A stretch of 52,116 bases of DNA from Streptomyces toxytricini (GTDB lineage Bacteria > Actinomycetota > Actinomycetes > Streptomycetales > Streptomycetaceae), in the NCBI RefSeq assembly GCF_014649915.1, contig NZ_BMTY01000025.1, positions 1 to 52,116 on the forward strand, written 5' to 3'. The notes below the pieces were generated by a model. The model had not been told where the DNA came from and did not search any database. It saw only the letters and a program-made list of their open reading frames with translations. Positions 23,778 through 33,275 of the stretch are shown piece after piece (positions within the stretch are counted from its first letter, which is position 1; every line of letters starts with the position of its first letter). The position numbers and the translations under genes were made by a program.

Positions 23778-23816
23778 GGCCCGCCTCCGGCCGACACGCG
23801 CAGCCGGAGGCGGGCC
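23778..23816 (-). terminator. Hairpin after katE
   Basis: Positions 23778-23791 and 23803-23816 form a perfect 14-bp stem (GGCCCGCCTCCGGC and complement) with an 11-base loop, 13 bases beyond the catalase stop on the minus strand. Confidence 0.7.
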
Positions 23817-23829
23817 GGGGCAGGGGCCC

Positions 23830-26055
23830 TCAGCCGGCGTCGAAGCGCCGCCACACGCGGTGCTCGGGCAGCATCCGGGCCAGCCGGTCGAACGCCTCCG
23901 CGCCGTCCGACCCGAGGGCGACGCCCTCCGCGCCGCCCGGCACGCCCGCGGCCTCCAGAAGCCGGTCCGCGCCGCCCCAGCCGCCCAGCGCCTTGCCGTG
24001 CCGGTACGCCTCGCCCAGAAGCAGCACCATGCGCGGGTCGGCGCCGTCGGCCTGCGGCAGCGCCGCCTTCGCGTCGCGGCCCCCGGCCGCGTCCGCCGCC
24101 GGGGCCGGGACGCCGGCGAAGAGCAGGGCGTCGTACTCCACGGAGCGGGCCGTGGCGAAGGTGCGCTGGACGGTCAGTTCGTCTCCGTCGGAGCCGACCT
24201 TCCCGCCGGACGGCCCGATGACCAGCGGCAGCATCCCCGCCGCGACGGCGGCGTCGCGGACGGCCCGCACCTGCGAGAGGTCCCCCGTCCCGTCGGTGAC
24301 GATCCCGATCGTGCGGCCGTCGACCGGCCACCCGCCGCCGACCTGGGACAGTGCAGGGCTGGGCTCCGGGTCGGCGAGCGGAACGGTGGCCTCCGGCGCC
24401 GGCAGGCCCAGCCCCTCGGCGACCCGCGCGCACAGCACCGGGTCGATGTTGGCCAGCACGCCCAGCTGCCGCTCCTTGACGGCCTGCTCATAGCACTTGC
24501 CCAGCTCGAAGGTGTACGCGGCGATGATGTGCTCGCGCTCCGGCTCCGACATGCTCAGCCAGAACTGCCTCGGCTGCGTGAAGTGGTCCGCGTACGACAG
24601 CGGCGCCTCGCGGACCTTGCTCGCGGCCGGGACGGTGACGGGCGTCTCCACGTACGCCCCCGTGTCCGCGCCCGCGAGGAACGGGCAGCCGCCGTCCAGG
24701 CTGTTGGGGTGGTACGGCGCCACCCCGGTGTGCACGGCGGTCTGGTGCATGCCGTCGCGCAGCATGTCGTTGACGGCCGTGTGCGGGCGGTTGATCGGGA
24801 GCTGCGCGAAGTTCGGGCCGCCCAGCCGGGTGATCTGTGTGTCGAGGTAGGAGAAGAGGCGCCCGGCGAGCAGCGGGTCGTCCGTGACGTCGATGCCCGG
24901 CACGAGGTGGCCGACGTGGAAGGCGACCTGCTCGGTCTCCGCGAAGAAGTTCTTCGTGTTGGCCGTCAGCGTCAGCAGACCGATCGGCTGCACCGGCGAC
25001 AGCTCCTCCGGGACGATCTTGGTGGAATCCAGCAGGTCGATTCCCTCGAACGTCTGCTCCGGCGTGTCGGGGAAGACCTGCACACCCAGCTCCCACTGGG
25101 GGAACGCACCCGCCTCGATCGCGTCGAAGAGGTCCCGGCGGTGGAAGTCCGGGTCCACGCCGCCGAGCAGCTGCGCCTCCTCCCACACCAGGGAGTGCAC
25201 GCCCAGCTTCGGCTTCCAGTGGAACTTCACCAGGGCCGTCCCGCCCGAGGCGTTGACCATCCGGAAGGTGTGGACGCCGAACCCCTCCATCATCCGGTAC
25301 GAGCGGGGGATGCCGCGGTCCGACATGTTCCACAGCGTGTGGTGGGCGGCCTCGGTGTGCAGGGAGACGAAGTCCCAGAACGTGTCGTGGGCGCTCTGCG
25401 CCTGCGGGATCTCCCGGTCCGGGTGCGGCTTCCCGGCGTGGATGACGTCCGGGAACTTGACCGCGTCCTGGATGAAGAACACCGGGATGTTGTTGCCGAC
25501 GAGGTCGAAGGTGCCCTCGTCGGTGTAGAACTTCGTCGCGAAACCGCGGGTGTCGCGGACGGTGTCCGCCGACCCGCGGGAGCCCAGCACCGTGGAGAAG
25601 CGCACGAAGACGGGCGTCTCGACGTCCTTGGCGAGGAAGCCGGCCTTGCAGATCTCCGTGGCCGTGCCGTAGCCCAGGAAGACGCCGTGGGCGCCCGCGC
25701 CGCGGGCGTGCACCACCCGCTCGGGGATCCGCTCGTGGTCGAAGTGCATGATCTTCTCGCGCAGGTGGTGGTCCTGCAGCAGGACCGGGCCGCGCGGCCC
25801 CGCCTTCAGCGAGTGGTCCGTGTCGTACAGGCGGGTCCCCTGCGCGGTGGTCAGCCAGGGCCCGCCCTGGGCCCGCCGGTCCTGCGCGGCACCGGTGGGC
25901 TGCCCGGTCGGGCCGACCGTCTCGGGCCCCGCCTGGGCGGGCTTCGGCGGCAGCGGGCCGCCCGGCTCGGTCGGCTCGGGCACCTGCGGCGGGACCGGCC
26001 CCGGCCTGCCGGGCACGGGGCCGCCGGCGGCGTTCACGGGGTTCTTCTCAGCCAT
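23830..26055 (-). CDS. katE: Large-subunit catalase (KatE/HPII type)
   Basis: 741 aa from ATG 26055, RBS TGGAGC. After a Pro-rich N-terminal extension of about 60 residues the haem-catalase core runs to about 560: distal His in RVVHARGAGAHGVF, RFSTVLGSRGSADTVRD, and the proximal Tyr ligand in LFSYLDTQITRLGGPNF. A C-terminal class-I-glutamine-amidotransferase-like domain (about 590-741, GGWPVDGRTIGIVTDGTGD) gives the length of clade II catalases, about 700-750 aa. Breaks down H2O2. Neighbours include the STAS protein and the TPP enzyme, which in pyruvate-oxidase types could itself make H2O2. Confidence 0.95.
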   Translation of the reverse strand: MAEKNPVNAAGGPVPGRPGPVPPQVPEPTEPGGPLPPKPAQAGPETVGPTGQPTGAAQDRRAQGGPWLTTAQGTRLYDTDHSLKAGPRGPVLLQDHHLREKIMHFDHERIPERVVHARGAGAHGVFLGYGTATEICKAGFLAKDVETPVFVRFSTVLGSRGSADTVRDTRGFATKFYTDEGTFDLVGNNIPVFFIQDAVKFPDVIHAGKPHPDREIPQAQSAHDTFWDFVSLHTEAAHHTLWNMSDRGIPRSYRMMEGFGVHTFRMVNASGGTALVKFHWKPKLGVHSLVWEEAQLLGGVDPDFHRRDLFDAIEAGAFPQWELGVQVFPDTPEQTFEGIDLLDSTKIVPEELSPVQPIGLLTLTANTKNFFAETEQVAFHVGHLVPGIDVTDDPLLAGRLFSYLDTQITRLGGPNFAQLPINRPHTAVNDMLRDGMHQTAVHTGVAPYHPNSLDGGCPFLAGADTGAYVETPVTVPAASKVREAPLSYADHFTQPRQFWLSMSEPEREHIIAAYTFELGKCYEQAVKERQLGVLANIDPVLCARVAEGLGLPAPEATVPLADPEPSPALSQVGGGWPVDGRTIGIVTDGTGDLSQVRAVRDAAVAAGMLPLVIGPSGGKVGSDGDELTVQRTFATARSVEYDALLFAGVPAPAADAAGGRDAKAALPQADGADPRMVLLLGEAYRHGKALGGWGGADRLLEAAGVPGGAEGVALGSDGAEAFDRLARMLPEHRVWRRFDAG

Positions 26056-26170
26056 GGAGTGCTCCAGACGTCGCGGTGGCATCGGACGGCCGCCGGGGAG
26101 GGCCCCGGCGGCCCGGGTCCCCGGCGCCTGCCCCGGCACACCGCCTCGATGCATCCCGAGGCCGGCGGAC

Positions 26171-27964
26171 CTACCGGCGGGCCCCGCCGCCCGGCAGGAA
26201 CTCCCTGACCTTCGCCTTCAGACCCTGCCGGACGACGGCGCCGCGGTCGCTGTCACCGCGCAGCACCGCCTCGGCGGCCGCGGTGATCTGGTCCCACGTC
26301 GCGTGCGGCGGGATCGGCGGCACGGCCGGATCGGTGCGGAAGTCGAGGACGTACGGCCGGTCCGCGGCCAGCGCCCGGCGCCAGGCCGGCACCACGTCCT
26401 CCGGGTCCTCCACCCGCTCGCCGGCGAGCCCGAACAGGGCGGCCGCCTCCGCGTACGGCACGTCCGGGATGCTCTGCGAGGCCTCGAACTGCGGGGCACC
26501 CTGCAGGGCCCGCATCTCCCACGTCACCTGGTTGAGGTCGCCGTTGTTCAGCACCGCGACGACCAGGCGCGGGTCGGACCACTCGCGGTGGTACTTCGCG
26601 GCGGTGATCAGCTCCGCCATCCCGTTCATCTGCATCGCCCCGTCGCCGACGAGCGCGATGGCCGGCCGGTCGGGGCAGGCGAACTTCGCGCCGATCGCGT
26701 ACGGCACCCCCGGGCCCATCGTGGCGAGCGTCCCCGACAGGGAGCCGCGCATCCCGTCGCGCAGCCGCAGGTGCCGGGCGTACCAGTTCGCGGCCGACCC
26801 GGAGTCCGCGGTGACGATCGCCCCGTCGGGCAGCAGCCCGTCCAGCGCGTGCACCACGTACTCCGGGTTGAGCGGGTCGGCCGACACCTCGGCCCGCCCC
26901 TCCATGACCTTCCACCAGCGCGCCGTGCCCTTCTCGATCGCGGACCGCCAGGCGCGGTTGCCGCGGCGGCGGCGCAGCAGCGGCAGCAGCCGCCGCAAGG
27001 TCTCCGCGGCGTCCCCGACGACGTTCAGCTCGAAGGGGTAGCGCAGGCCCACCATGCCCGGCTCGATGTCGATCTGCACCCCGCGGGCCTGCCCGAACTC
27101 CGGCAGGAACTGCGTGTACGGGAAACTGGAGCCCACCACCAGCAGCGTGTCGCAGTCCCGCATCATCTCGTACGACGGGCGCGTGCCCAGCAGGCCGATC
27201 GCCCCCGTGACGTACGGCAGGGTGTCCGGCAGGGCGTCCTTGCCGAGCAGCGCCTTGGCGACGCCCGCGCCGAGCACTTCGGCGACCTGCTCGACCTCCG
27301 CCCGGGCCCCCCGCGCGCCCTGCCCGATGAGGATCGCCGGCCGCTCGCCGGCATTGAGGATCTCCGCCGCCCGCGCCAGGTCCTCGTCCGCGGGGACGGG
27401 CGCGTAGCGGCCCATGCCCAGGCTGGAGGGCACCTGCTTGAACTCGTGTGCCGGAGGCTCGTAGTCGAGGTCCTGCACGTCGGCCGGGACGATGACCGCC
27501 GTCGGCGCGCGCCGGGACGCCGCGATCCGCATCGCCCGGTCCAGGACGCCCGGCAGCTGCTGCGGCACGTTGACCGTCTCGCAGTAGTCGGAGGCGACGT
27601 CCTTGTACAGGGCCGCCAGGTCCACCTCCTGCTGGTACGAGCCGCCCATCGCGGTGCGGTCGGTCTGCCCCACCACGGCCACCACCGGGACGTGGTCGAG
27701 CTTCGCGTCGTACAGGCCGTTCAACAGGTGGATCGCGCCCGGGCCGGAGGTGGCGACGCACACGCCCGTCCGACCGGAGAACTTGGCGTACCCGACGGCC
27801 TGCATCGCCGACATCTCCTCGTGCCGGGACTGCACGAACCGCGGCCTGTCCTCCGCGCGGCCCCAGGCGGCCAGGAGGCCGTTGATGCCGTCCCCCGGAT
27901 AGCCGAATACGTACTCGACACCCCACTCCCGCAGGCGCTGCAACAACTGGTCGGCGACCTTCAT
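26171..27964 (-). CDS. TPP-dependent pyruvate oxidase/quinone-dependent pyruvate dehydrogenase-like enzyme (PoxB type)
   Basis: 597 aa from ATG 27964 with GGAGGGAG upstream. The N-terminal Pyr domain carries the TPP-activating Glu in SRHEEMSAMQAVGYAKFSG, the middle domain the FAD/ADP-type fold, and the PP domain the TPP motif GDGAMQMNGMAELITA..VAVLNNGDLN. Best matches the PoxB-like branch rather than acetolactate synthase: EQTDR-like VVGQTDRTAMGGSYQQEVD and the QQEVDL segment are typical. It would decarboxylate pyruvate to acetate and pass electrons to quinone or O2. Acetolactate synthase or another 2-oxoacid decarboxylase remains possible. Confidence 0.82.
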   Translation of the reverse strand: MKVADQLLQRLREWGVEYVFGYPGDGINGLLAAWGRAEDRPRFVQSRHEEMSAMQAVGYAKFSGRTGVCVATSGPGAIHLLNGLYDAKLDHVPVVAVVGQTDRTAMGGSYQQEVDLAALYKDVASDYCETVNVPQQLPGVLDRAMRIAASRRAPTAVIVPADVQDLDYEPPAHEFKQVPSSLGMGRYAPVPADEDLARAAEILNAGERPAILIGQGARGARAEVEQVAEVLGAGVAKALLGKDALPDTLPYVTGAIGLLGTRPSYEMMRDCDTLLVVGSSFPYTQFLPEFGQARGVQIDIEPGMVGLRYPFELNVVGDAAETLRRLLPLLRRRRGNRAWRSAIEKGTARWWKVMEGRAEVSADPLNPEYVVHALDGLLPDGAIVTADSGSAANWYARHLRLRDGMRGSLSGTLATMGPGVPYAIGAKFACPDRPAIALVGDGAMQMNGMAELITAAKYHREWSDPRLVVAVLNNGDLNQVTWEMRALQGAPQFEASQSIPDVPYAEAAALFGLAGERVEDPEDVVPAWRRALAADRPYVLDFRTDPAVPPIPPHATWDQITAAAEAVLRGDSDRGAVVRQGLKAKVREFLPGGGARR

Positions 27965-28067
27965 CGGGCTGCTCCCTCCACGTCAGGTCCGACGGCCCGT
28001 CCGCCGCGCCTGCCCCCGGGCGCCCGCCCTACACGGGCCGGCCGGCCGCCCGCCGCCGTCAGGGCCG

Positions 28068-28772
28068 TCATCCCTCGACGCCGGTCGCGCCGTGCGACGA
28101 GCCCACCGGCTTCGACTCCGGCGAGCCGCGCTGGCGCAGGAAGACCGAGAGGATGACCATGGCCGCCACCGCCAGCAGCTCCGACTGCCAGTTCTGCAGC
28201 GTCCTGTTCCAGAAGTCCGGGGAGAGCACGTACGCCCCCCAGCCGACCGGATCCTGCAGCCGGCGCAGCTGCTGCTCGTCGTAGGCGGACATGCCCGCGA
28301 TCGACTGGGCCGCCCACGACAGCAGGAACAGCCCGCCCATGACCAGGCCCAGCGAGCGCGAGTACAACCCCTGCCGCCAGTCCTTCGTACCGGCCCAGCG
28401 CGGCGAGTCCGCCCGCGCGTGGTCGCCCGCGCGCTGGTCGCGGTCCGACTCGGTGCCGATCTTGTGGAGCTCCTTCGACTCGGGGGAGCCCCGCTGTACC
28501 AGCCACACCGTGCCGAAGACGAACAGGAAGAACTGCAGGAACTCCGACTGCCAGTTCTCGCTGACGTCCACGGCGAAGTCCGAGGACATCAGGTACTCGC
28601 CCAGCCCGGTCCGCTGGAGCCCGGCCGCGGCGAGATCCTCGTTGAACTGCGCGTGCCCGGCCAGCGCCTGGAGGAAGAGGACGACGAGGAACGCCGAACC
28701 GAACGCCAGCGTCAGGCTGTTGTCCCGCCAGAAACTCCCGCCCTCCCGGCCCCGGGCGCCGTCCCCGCTCAC
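28068..28772 (-). CDS. DUF6766 membrane protein with internal duplication
   Basis: 234 aa from GTG 28772, overlapping the stop of the preceding 27-aa ORF. Two similar halves: NWQSEFLQFFLFVFGTVWL then RGSPESKEL near residue 75-105, and NWQSELLAVAAMVILSVFL then RGSPESKPV near 195-225. Each half has two membrane helices (four in all). The NWQSE..L..RGSPESK motif marks DUF6766. Function unknown; commonly found with stress genes in actinobacteria. Confidence 0.75.
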   Translation of the reverse strand: MSGDGARGREGGSFWRDNSLTLAFGSAFLVVLFLQALAGHAQFNEDLAAAGLQRTGLGEYLMSSDFAVDVSENWQSEFLQFFLFVFGTVWLVQRGSPESKELHKIGTESDRDQRAGDHARADSPRWAGTKDWRQGLYSRSLGLVMGGLFLLSWAAQSIAGMSAYDEQQLRRLQDPVGWGAYVLSPDFWNRTLQNWQSELLAVAAMVILSVFLRQRGSPESKPVGSSHGATGVEG

Positions 28773-28852
28773 CGGTGCATCGCCCCGATCGCGATGAAGT
28801 ACCCCAGCCCGCCGACGACCACGACCAGACAGGCGACGAACAGACCCCGCAT
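28769..28852 (-). CDS. 27-aa single-helix membrane peptide
   Basis: ATG 28852 to TGA 28769 encodes MRGLFVACLVVVVGGLGYFIAIGAMHR, shown here as two parts: MRGLFVACLVVVVGG and LGYFIAIGAMHR. It is one hydrophobic helix with basic ends. It is placed just after the lipoprotein stop and its TGA overlaps the GTG of the DUF6766 gene, which supports real, coupled translation. Too short for family assignment. Confidence 0.5.
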   Translation of the reverse strand: MRGLFVACLVVVVGGLGYFIAIGAMHR

Positions 28853-28854
28853 CC

Positions 28855-29307
28855 TCAACCGCCCTTCACTTCGCACGCGTACGGCTGCTCCCCGCGCGGG
28901 GTGCAGCCCGCGGCGACCACCCGCCACCCGTCGGCGAACTGCGACAGGAACAGCCGGTCCCGGCCCGCCCGGACCAGCGCCTGCCGCCCGTACACCCGGG
29001 GCCCGCCGACCGAGGCCGACACCGGCAGGTCCGCGTCCTCCAGGGCCTTCGGGCAGGGCTGCCGGTCGTCCTGCTCCAACTGCTCCAGGGTCTCCGGGGC
29101 CAGCAGACGGCACGCCGCCGCGTAGTCGCCGGAGGCCAGCGCCCGCTCGAAGGCCCGCCCGGCGCCCGTCGCCCCGGCCTGCCGCCCCCCGGCCGCACCG
29201 CAGCCCGCCAGCAGCACCGCCAGCAGCCCGGCCAGCGCGCCGGCGCGTGCGCCGCGTACGGCCGTCCGCCGCCGGGCCGCGGGCCCTCGCGTCCTCTGTG
29301 TCTCCAC
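28855..29307 (-). CDS. Putative lipoprotein
   Basis: 150 aa from GTG 29307, GGAGG six bases upstream. Arg-rich n-region, hydrophobic h-region and lipobox LLAGC (Cys near 38). The mature part includes FERALASGDYAAACRLLAPETLEQL, a pattern of DUF4878/NTF2-like or TPR-like secreted proteins, and two more Cys (QPCPKAL, AAGCTPRGE). First gene of a tight three-gene operon with the 27-aa peptide and the DUF6766 protein. Function unknown. Confidence 0.7.
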   Translation of the reverse strand: METQRTRGPAARRRTAVRGARAGALAGLLAVLLAGCGAAGGRQAGATGAGRAFERALASGDYAAACRLLAPETLEQLEQDDRQPCPKALEDADLPVSASVGGPRVYGRQALVRAGRDRLFLSQFADGWRVVAAGCTPRGEQPYACEVKGG

Positions 29308-29626
29308 GCACGCCTCCCCGGCACAGGGCGGGCGGCCCCGGAACAGCGCCCACCGCGGGTTCCCCCTACCCGCCGGGCGCCCGCACCCGCCGCCTTCCGC
29401 GAGCGCTGTCACCCGCCCGGCCCAGCACGGTGCCCCCCTCCGCCGCAGTGCCCGCATCGACACGGCCGGACGGGCCCGCGCCTGCGGGCGTGCCGGAGGT
29501 GCGGGTGGTTGACTGGCCCGGGCCCGGCACCGCCCGGCTGGAACGCCGCGCCGATCGTGCATCCGTACGGCCCGTTCCACCGGAAGAGGCGGTGTGCAGG
29601 TGGTCGCAACGTCCGGAAGGGGGCCC
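29308..29626. other. Divergent intergenic region before crtE, regulatory signals uncertain
   Basis: About 320 bases between the lipoprotein and crtE. It must hold the promoters of both. A TTGACT (29509-29514) is present on the plus strand, but no TANNNT element follows at 16-18 bases. A GGAAC (29540-29544) without a well-spaced CGT partner was also noted. No ORF was convincing. Confidence 0.4.
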
Positions 29627-30793
29627 ATGGCCGGCATGCAGGCGGAGGCGCGCGGCAGCCGCACCGCGGACGGGGGCGCGCCCGGCGGCCCCGTGACGGA
29701 GGCCGACGCGGCCGCGGCCGGCGCCGTCGAGGAGGCTCTGCGCGCGCACGTCGCCGAACGACTCGCCGAAGCGCACGCCACCGACCCGGCGTTCGCCGAG
29801 GACGTCGCCGGGAGCGTACGCGACCTCGTCCTGCGCGGCGGCAAGCGGCTGCGGGCCCGCCTGCTGTGGTGGGGGTGGCGCGCCTGCGGCGGGCCCGCCG
29901 CAGGCCCCGGCGCCGACCGTGCCCGCGACCTGGCCGCCGCCCTCGAACTGCTCCAGGTGTGCGCCGTCGTCCACGACGACGTCATGGACCACTCGCCCGT
30001 CCGCCGCGGAGGCCCCTCCGCCCACGCCGGCTTCGCCCTGCACCACACCCGCTCCGGCCTGCGCGGCTCCGCCGACGCCTACGGCACCGCCGCCGCCATC
30101 CTCGTCGGCGACCTCGCCCTCGCCTGGGCCGACGACCTCGCCGCCGCCACCGCGCTGGCCGTCCCCGACGGCCCCCGGATCCAGCGCGAATGGCGGGCCC
30201 TGCGCGCCGAGATGGCCGCCGGCCAGTACCTCGACCTGCGGGCGGCCGCCACCGGCGCCACCGGGCTCGACGAGGCCGTCCGGATCGCCCGCCTCAAGAG
30301 CGCCCTCTACACCGTCGAGCGCCCCCTCGCGCTCGGGGCGGCGCTCGCCGGCGCCCCCGAGCGGACCACCTCCGTCCTGCGCTCCGCGGGCCGCTGCGCC
30401 GGCCTCGCCTTCCAACTCCGCGACGACCTCCTCGGCGTGTACGGGGACCCCCGCGACACCGGCAAACCCGCCGAGGACCTCTGCGCCGGCAAACTGACCT
30501 ACCTGCGGGCCCTCGCCGTCCGGCTGGCCGCCCGCTCCAACGACACCGCCGCCCTGCACGCCCTCACCGCGGACTCCGGCCCGCAGGCCGGCGCCGCCGC
30601 GGCCCGCGAGGCCCTCGAACGCACCGGCGCCCGCGAGCTCGTCGAGGCCAGGATCGCCCGCCTCGTCCGCAGCGGGGAGCGCCGCCTCGCCGAACTCCGC
30701 GCCGAACCGGACGCCGTCGCCGCCCTCGCCGGACTGCTCGCCCAGGCCGCCGGAGTCGACACGGCGGCCGCCGCCGCGGGAGGCCGCCGATGA
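29627..30793 (+). CDS. crtE: Geranylgeranyl diphosphate synthase
   Basis: 388 aa from ATG 29627 with GGAAGGGGG upstream; an upstream GTG at 29594 lacks an RBS. Trans-prenyltransferase signs: GGKRLR (71-76), first Asp-rich motif DDVMD (117-121), second Asp-rich region FQLRDDLLGVYGD (262-274) and GKLTYLRALA. It condenses IPP with allylic diphosphates to C20 GGPP, the first committed precursor here. First gene of a translationally coupled chain: its stop overlaps the crtI ATG. Confidence 0.93.
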   Translation: MAGMQAEARGSRTADGGAPGGPVTEADAAAAGAVEEALRAHVAERLAEAHATDPAFAEDVAGSVRDLVLRGGKRLRARLLWWGWRACGGPAAGPGADRARDLAAALELLQVCAVVHDDVMDHSPVRRGGPSAHAGFALHHTRSGLRGSADAYGTAAAILVGDLALAWADDLAAATALAVPDGPRIQREWRALRAEMAAGQYLDLRAAATGATGLDEAVRIARLKSALYTVERPLALGAALAGAPERTTSVLRSAGRCAGLAFQLRDDLLGVYGDPRDTGKPAEDLCAGKLTYLRALAVRLAARSNDTAALHALTADSGPQAGAAAAREALERTGARELVEARIARLVRSGERRLAELRAEPDAVAALAGLLAQAAGVDTAAAAAGGRR

Positions 30794-32289
30794 GGACCGT
30801 CCCCGGCCGTACGGACCACGTCGTCGTGGTCGGAGCCGGCCTGTCCGGCCTGTCCGCCGCGCTCCACCTGCTCGGCGGCGGCCGCCGCGTCACCGTCGTC
30901 GAACGCGAGGACGGACCCGGCGGCCGCGCCGGCCGCACCCGCCTCGGCGGCTACCTCCTCGACACCGGCCCCACCGTCCTGACCATGCCCCACCTCGCCG
31001 ACGAGGCGTTCGCCGCCGTCGGCGACTCGCTCGCCGCCCGTGTCGAGCTGACCCCGCTCCACCCCGCCTACCGCGCCCGGTTCGCCGACGGCACCGCCCT
31101 CGACGTCCACACCGACGCCGACGCCATGGAGCAGGAGGTCCGCGCCTTCGCCGGAGCCCGCGAGGCCGCCGGCTACCGCAGCCTGCGCGCCTGGCTGACC
31201 TCCCTGTACCGCGCCCAGATGCGGCGCTTCATCGACACCAACTTCGACTCCCCGCTCCAGCTCCTCCACCCCGACCTGGCCCGGCTCGCCGCCCTGCGCG
31301 GCTTCGGCCGGCTCGACGCACAGATCGGCCGCCACCTGTCCGACCCCCGGCTGCGCCGCGTCTTCTCCTTCCAGTCGCTGTACGCGGGCGTACCGCCCGC
31401 CCGGGCCCTCGCCGCCTACGCCGTCATCGCCTACATGGACACCGTGGCCGGCGTGTACTTCCCCCGCGGCGGCATGCACGCCCTGCCGGCCGCCATGGCC
31501 GACGCCGCACGCGCGGCCGGCGCCGAATTCCGCTACGGCACCGGAGCGGCGGGCCTGCGCACCACCGCCGGCCGGGTCACCGCGGTACGGCTCGCCGACG
31601 GCGGGGAGATCCCCTGCGACGCCGTCGTCCTCACCCCCGACCTGCCCGTCGCCTACCGCCTGCTGGGCCGCAGCCCCCGCCGCCCGCTCCGCCTGCGGCA
31701 CGCCCCCTCCGCGGTCGTCCTCCACGCCGGCAGCCGCCGCACCTGGCCCGGGCTCGGCCACCACACCATCTCCTTCGGCGCCGCCTGGAAGCGCACCTTC
31801 GACGAGATCACCCGGACCGGCCGCCTCATGAGCGACCCCTCGCTCCTCATCACCCGCCCCACCGCCCACGACCCCGCCCTCGCCCCGCCGGACCGCCACC
31901 TGCACTACGTGCTCGCGCCCTGCCCGAACACCGCGACCGGCCCCTCCGCCGCCGCATGGCGGGACCTCGGCCCCCGCTACCGCGACAGCCTCGTACGCGA
32001 GCTGGAACGCCGCGGCCTGGACGGCTTCGACGCCGCCACCGAGGAGGAACTGCTGGTCACCCCGGCCGACTGGACCGCCCTCGGGCACGCCGCCGGCACG
32101 CCGTTCTCCGCCGCCCACACCTTCGCCCAGACCGGCCCGTTCCGCCCCGCCAACCTGGTCAGCGGCGTCGAGAACGCCGTCCTGGCCGGATGCGGCACCA
32201 CCCCCGGCGTCGGCGTCCCCACCGTCCTGATCAGCGGCAAGCTCGCCGCCCAGCGCATCCTCGGACCCGGGCGGGGGCGCCGCCCGTGA
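30790..32289 (+). CDS. crtI: Phytoene desaturase
   Basis: 499 aa from ATG 30790 (ATGA overlap with crtE). N-terminal FAD fold VVVVGAGLSGLSAALHL (11-27) followed by REDGPGGRAGR, which is the CrtI pattern. YLLDTGPTVLTMP, YFPRGGMHALPAAMADAA and the C-terminal signature GCGTTPGVGVPTVLISGKLAA identify a carotenoid desaturase. It introduces four double bonds into phytoene to give lycopene. Typical CrtI length. Confidence 0.93.
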   Translation: MRTVPGRTDHVVVVGAGLSGLSAALHLLGGGRRVTVVEREDGPGGRAGRTRLGGYLLDTGPTVLTMPHLADEAFAAVGDSLAARVELTPLHPAYRARFADGTALDVHTDADAMEQEVRAFAGAREAAGYRSLRAWLTSLYRAQMRRFIDTNFDSPLQLLHPDLARLAALRGFGRLDAQIGRHLSDPRLRRVFSFQSLYAGVPPARALAAYAVIAYMDTVAGVYFPRGGMHALPAAMADAARAAGAEFRYGTGAAGLRTTAGRVTAVRLADGGEIPCDAVVLTPDLPVAYRLLGRSPRRPLRLRHAPSAVVLHAGSRRTWPGLGHHTISFGAAWKRTFDEITRTGRLMSDPSLLITRPTAHDPALAPPDRHLHYVLAPCPNTATGPSAAAWRDLGPRYRDSLVRELERRGLDGFDAATEEELLVTPADWTALGHAAGTPFSAAHTFAQTGPFRPANLVSGVENAVLAGCGTTPGVGVPTVLISGKLAAQRILGPGRGRRP

Positions 32290-33275
32290 CCCGGCGCGAA
32301 CTCGACGCCGCCGGCATCGCCGACCCGCAGCTGCGGGCCGCCTACCGGCACTGCCGCCGGCTCAACGCCCGGCACGGGCGCACGTACTTCCTCGCGACCC
32401 GGCTGTTGCCCGTGCCCCGCCGCCCCGCCGTGCACGCCCTCTACGGCTTCGCGCGCTGGGCGGACGACATCGTCGACGACCTGGCCTGCCGGGCCGAGCC
32501 GCACGTCCGCGACGCCCGGCTCGCCCGGCTCGCGGACGCCCTCGACGACGGCCTGCGCACCGGCCGCAGCAGCGAGCCCGTCGTGCGCGCGCTCGCCCAC
32601 ACCGCCGACCGGTACGCGATCCCCGCCGGGCACTTCACCGACTTCATGGCCTCCATGCGCGACGACCTCACCGTCACCGACTACCCCACCTACGCCGACC
32701 TGCGCCGGTACATGCACGGCTCGGCCGCCGTCATCGGACTCCAGATGCTGCCCGTGCTCGGCACCGTCGCCCCGCGCGAGGAGGCGGCCCCGCACGCCGC
32801 CGCGCTGGGCGTCGCCTTCCAACTCACCAACTTCATCCGGGACGTCGGCGAGGACCTCGACCGCGGCCGGGTCTACCTGCCGGCCGACCTCCTCGCCGCA
32901 CACGGCGCGGACCGCGCCCTCCTGGAGTGGAGCCGGGCCACCGGCCGGCCCGACCCGCGGATCCGCGCCGCCCTCCGGGCCGCGGCGGCCCTCACGCGCG
33001 GCGTCTACCGGGAGGCGGAACCGGGCATCGCCATGCTCGACCCGCGCTCCCGCCCCTGCATCCGGACCGCGTACCGGCTGTACGGCGCCATCCTGGACGC
33101 CGTCGCGGCCGACGGCTACGCCGTCGTCCACCGCAGGGCGGTCGTACCGCGGCGGCAGCGGGCCCGCGAGGCGGCGGCCGGACTCGCCGGGGTCGTCGCG
33201 GCGCGGCTGCGCGCCCGCCGGGCGCCCGCGCCCCGGGAGGCGGCCGCCGCAAGGGGAGAGGGAGGGACGGCATGA
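32286..33275 (+). CDS. crtB: Phytoene synthase
   Basis: 329 aa from GTG 32286 (GTGA overlap with crtI). Squalene/phytoene synthase signatures: YGFARWADDIVDD (D60..D64), YMHGSAAVIGLQM, and the second site NFIRDVGEDLDRGRVYLP (D186, D190). Two GGPP are joined to phytoene. The C-terminal 50 residues are Arg/Ala-rich. Its stop overlaps the Rieske gene start. Confidence 0.93.
   Translation: MTRRELDAAGIADPQLRAAYRHCRRLNARHGRTYFLATRLLPVPRRPAVHALYGFARWADDIVDDLACRAEPHVRDARLARLADALDDGLRTGRSSEPVVRALAHTADRYAIPAGHFTDFMASMRDDLTVTDYPTYADLRRYMHGSAAVIGLQMLPVLGTVAPREEAAPHAAALGVAFQLTNFIRDVGEDLDRGRVYLPADLLAAHGADRALLEWSRATGRPDPRIRAALRAAAALTRGVYREAEPGIAMLDPRSRPCIRTAYRLYGAILDAVAADGYAVVHRRAVVPRRQRAREAAAGLAGVVAARLRARRAPAPREAAAARGEGGTA

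Noticed and set aside
29509..29514. TTGACT as -35 box of crtE
   Set aside because: No TANNNT -10 at suitable distance, so not accepted as a promoter.
30499..32118. 539-codon minus-strand reading across crtI and crtE
   Set aside because: Gly/Val/Glu-biased shadow in a GC-rich coding region; no domain or RBS, whereas crtE and crtI are certain.
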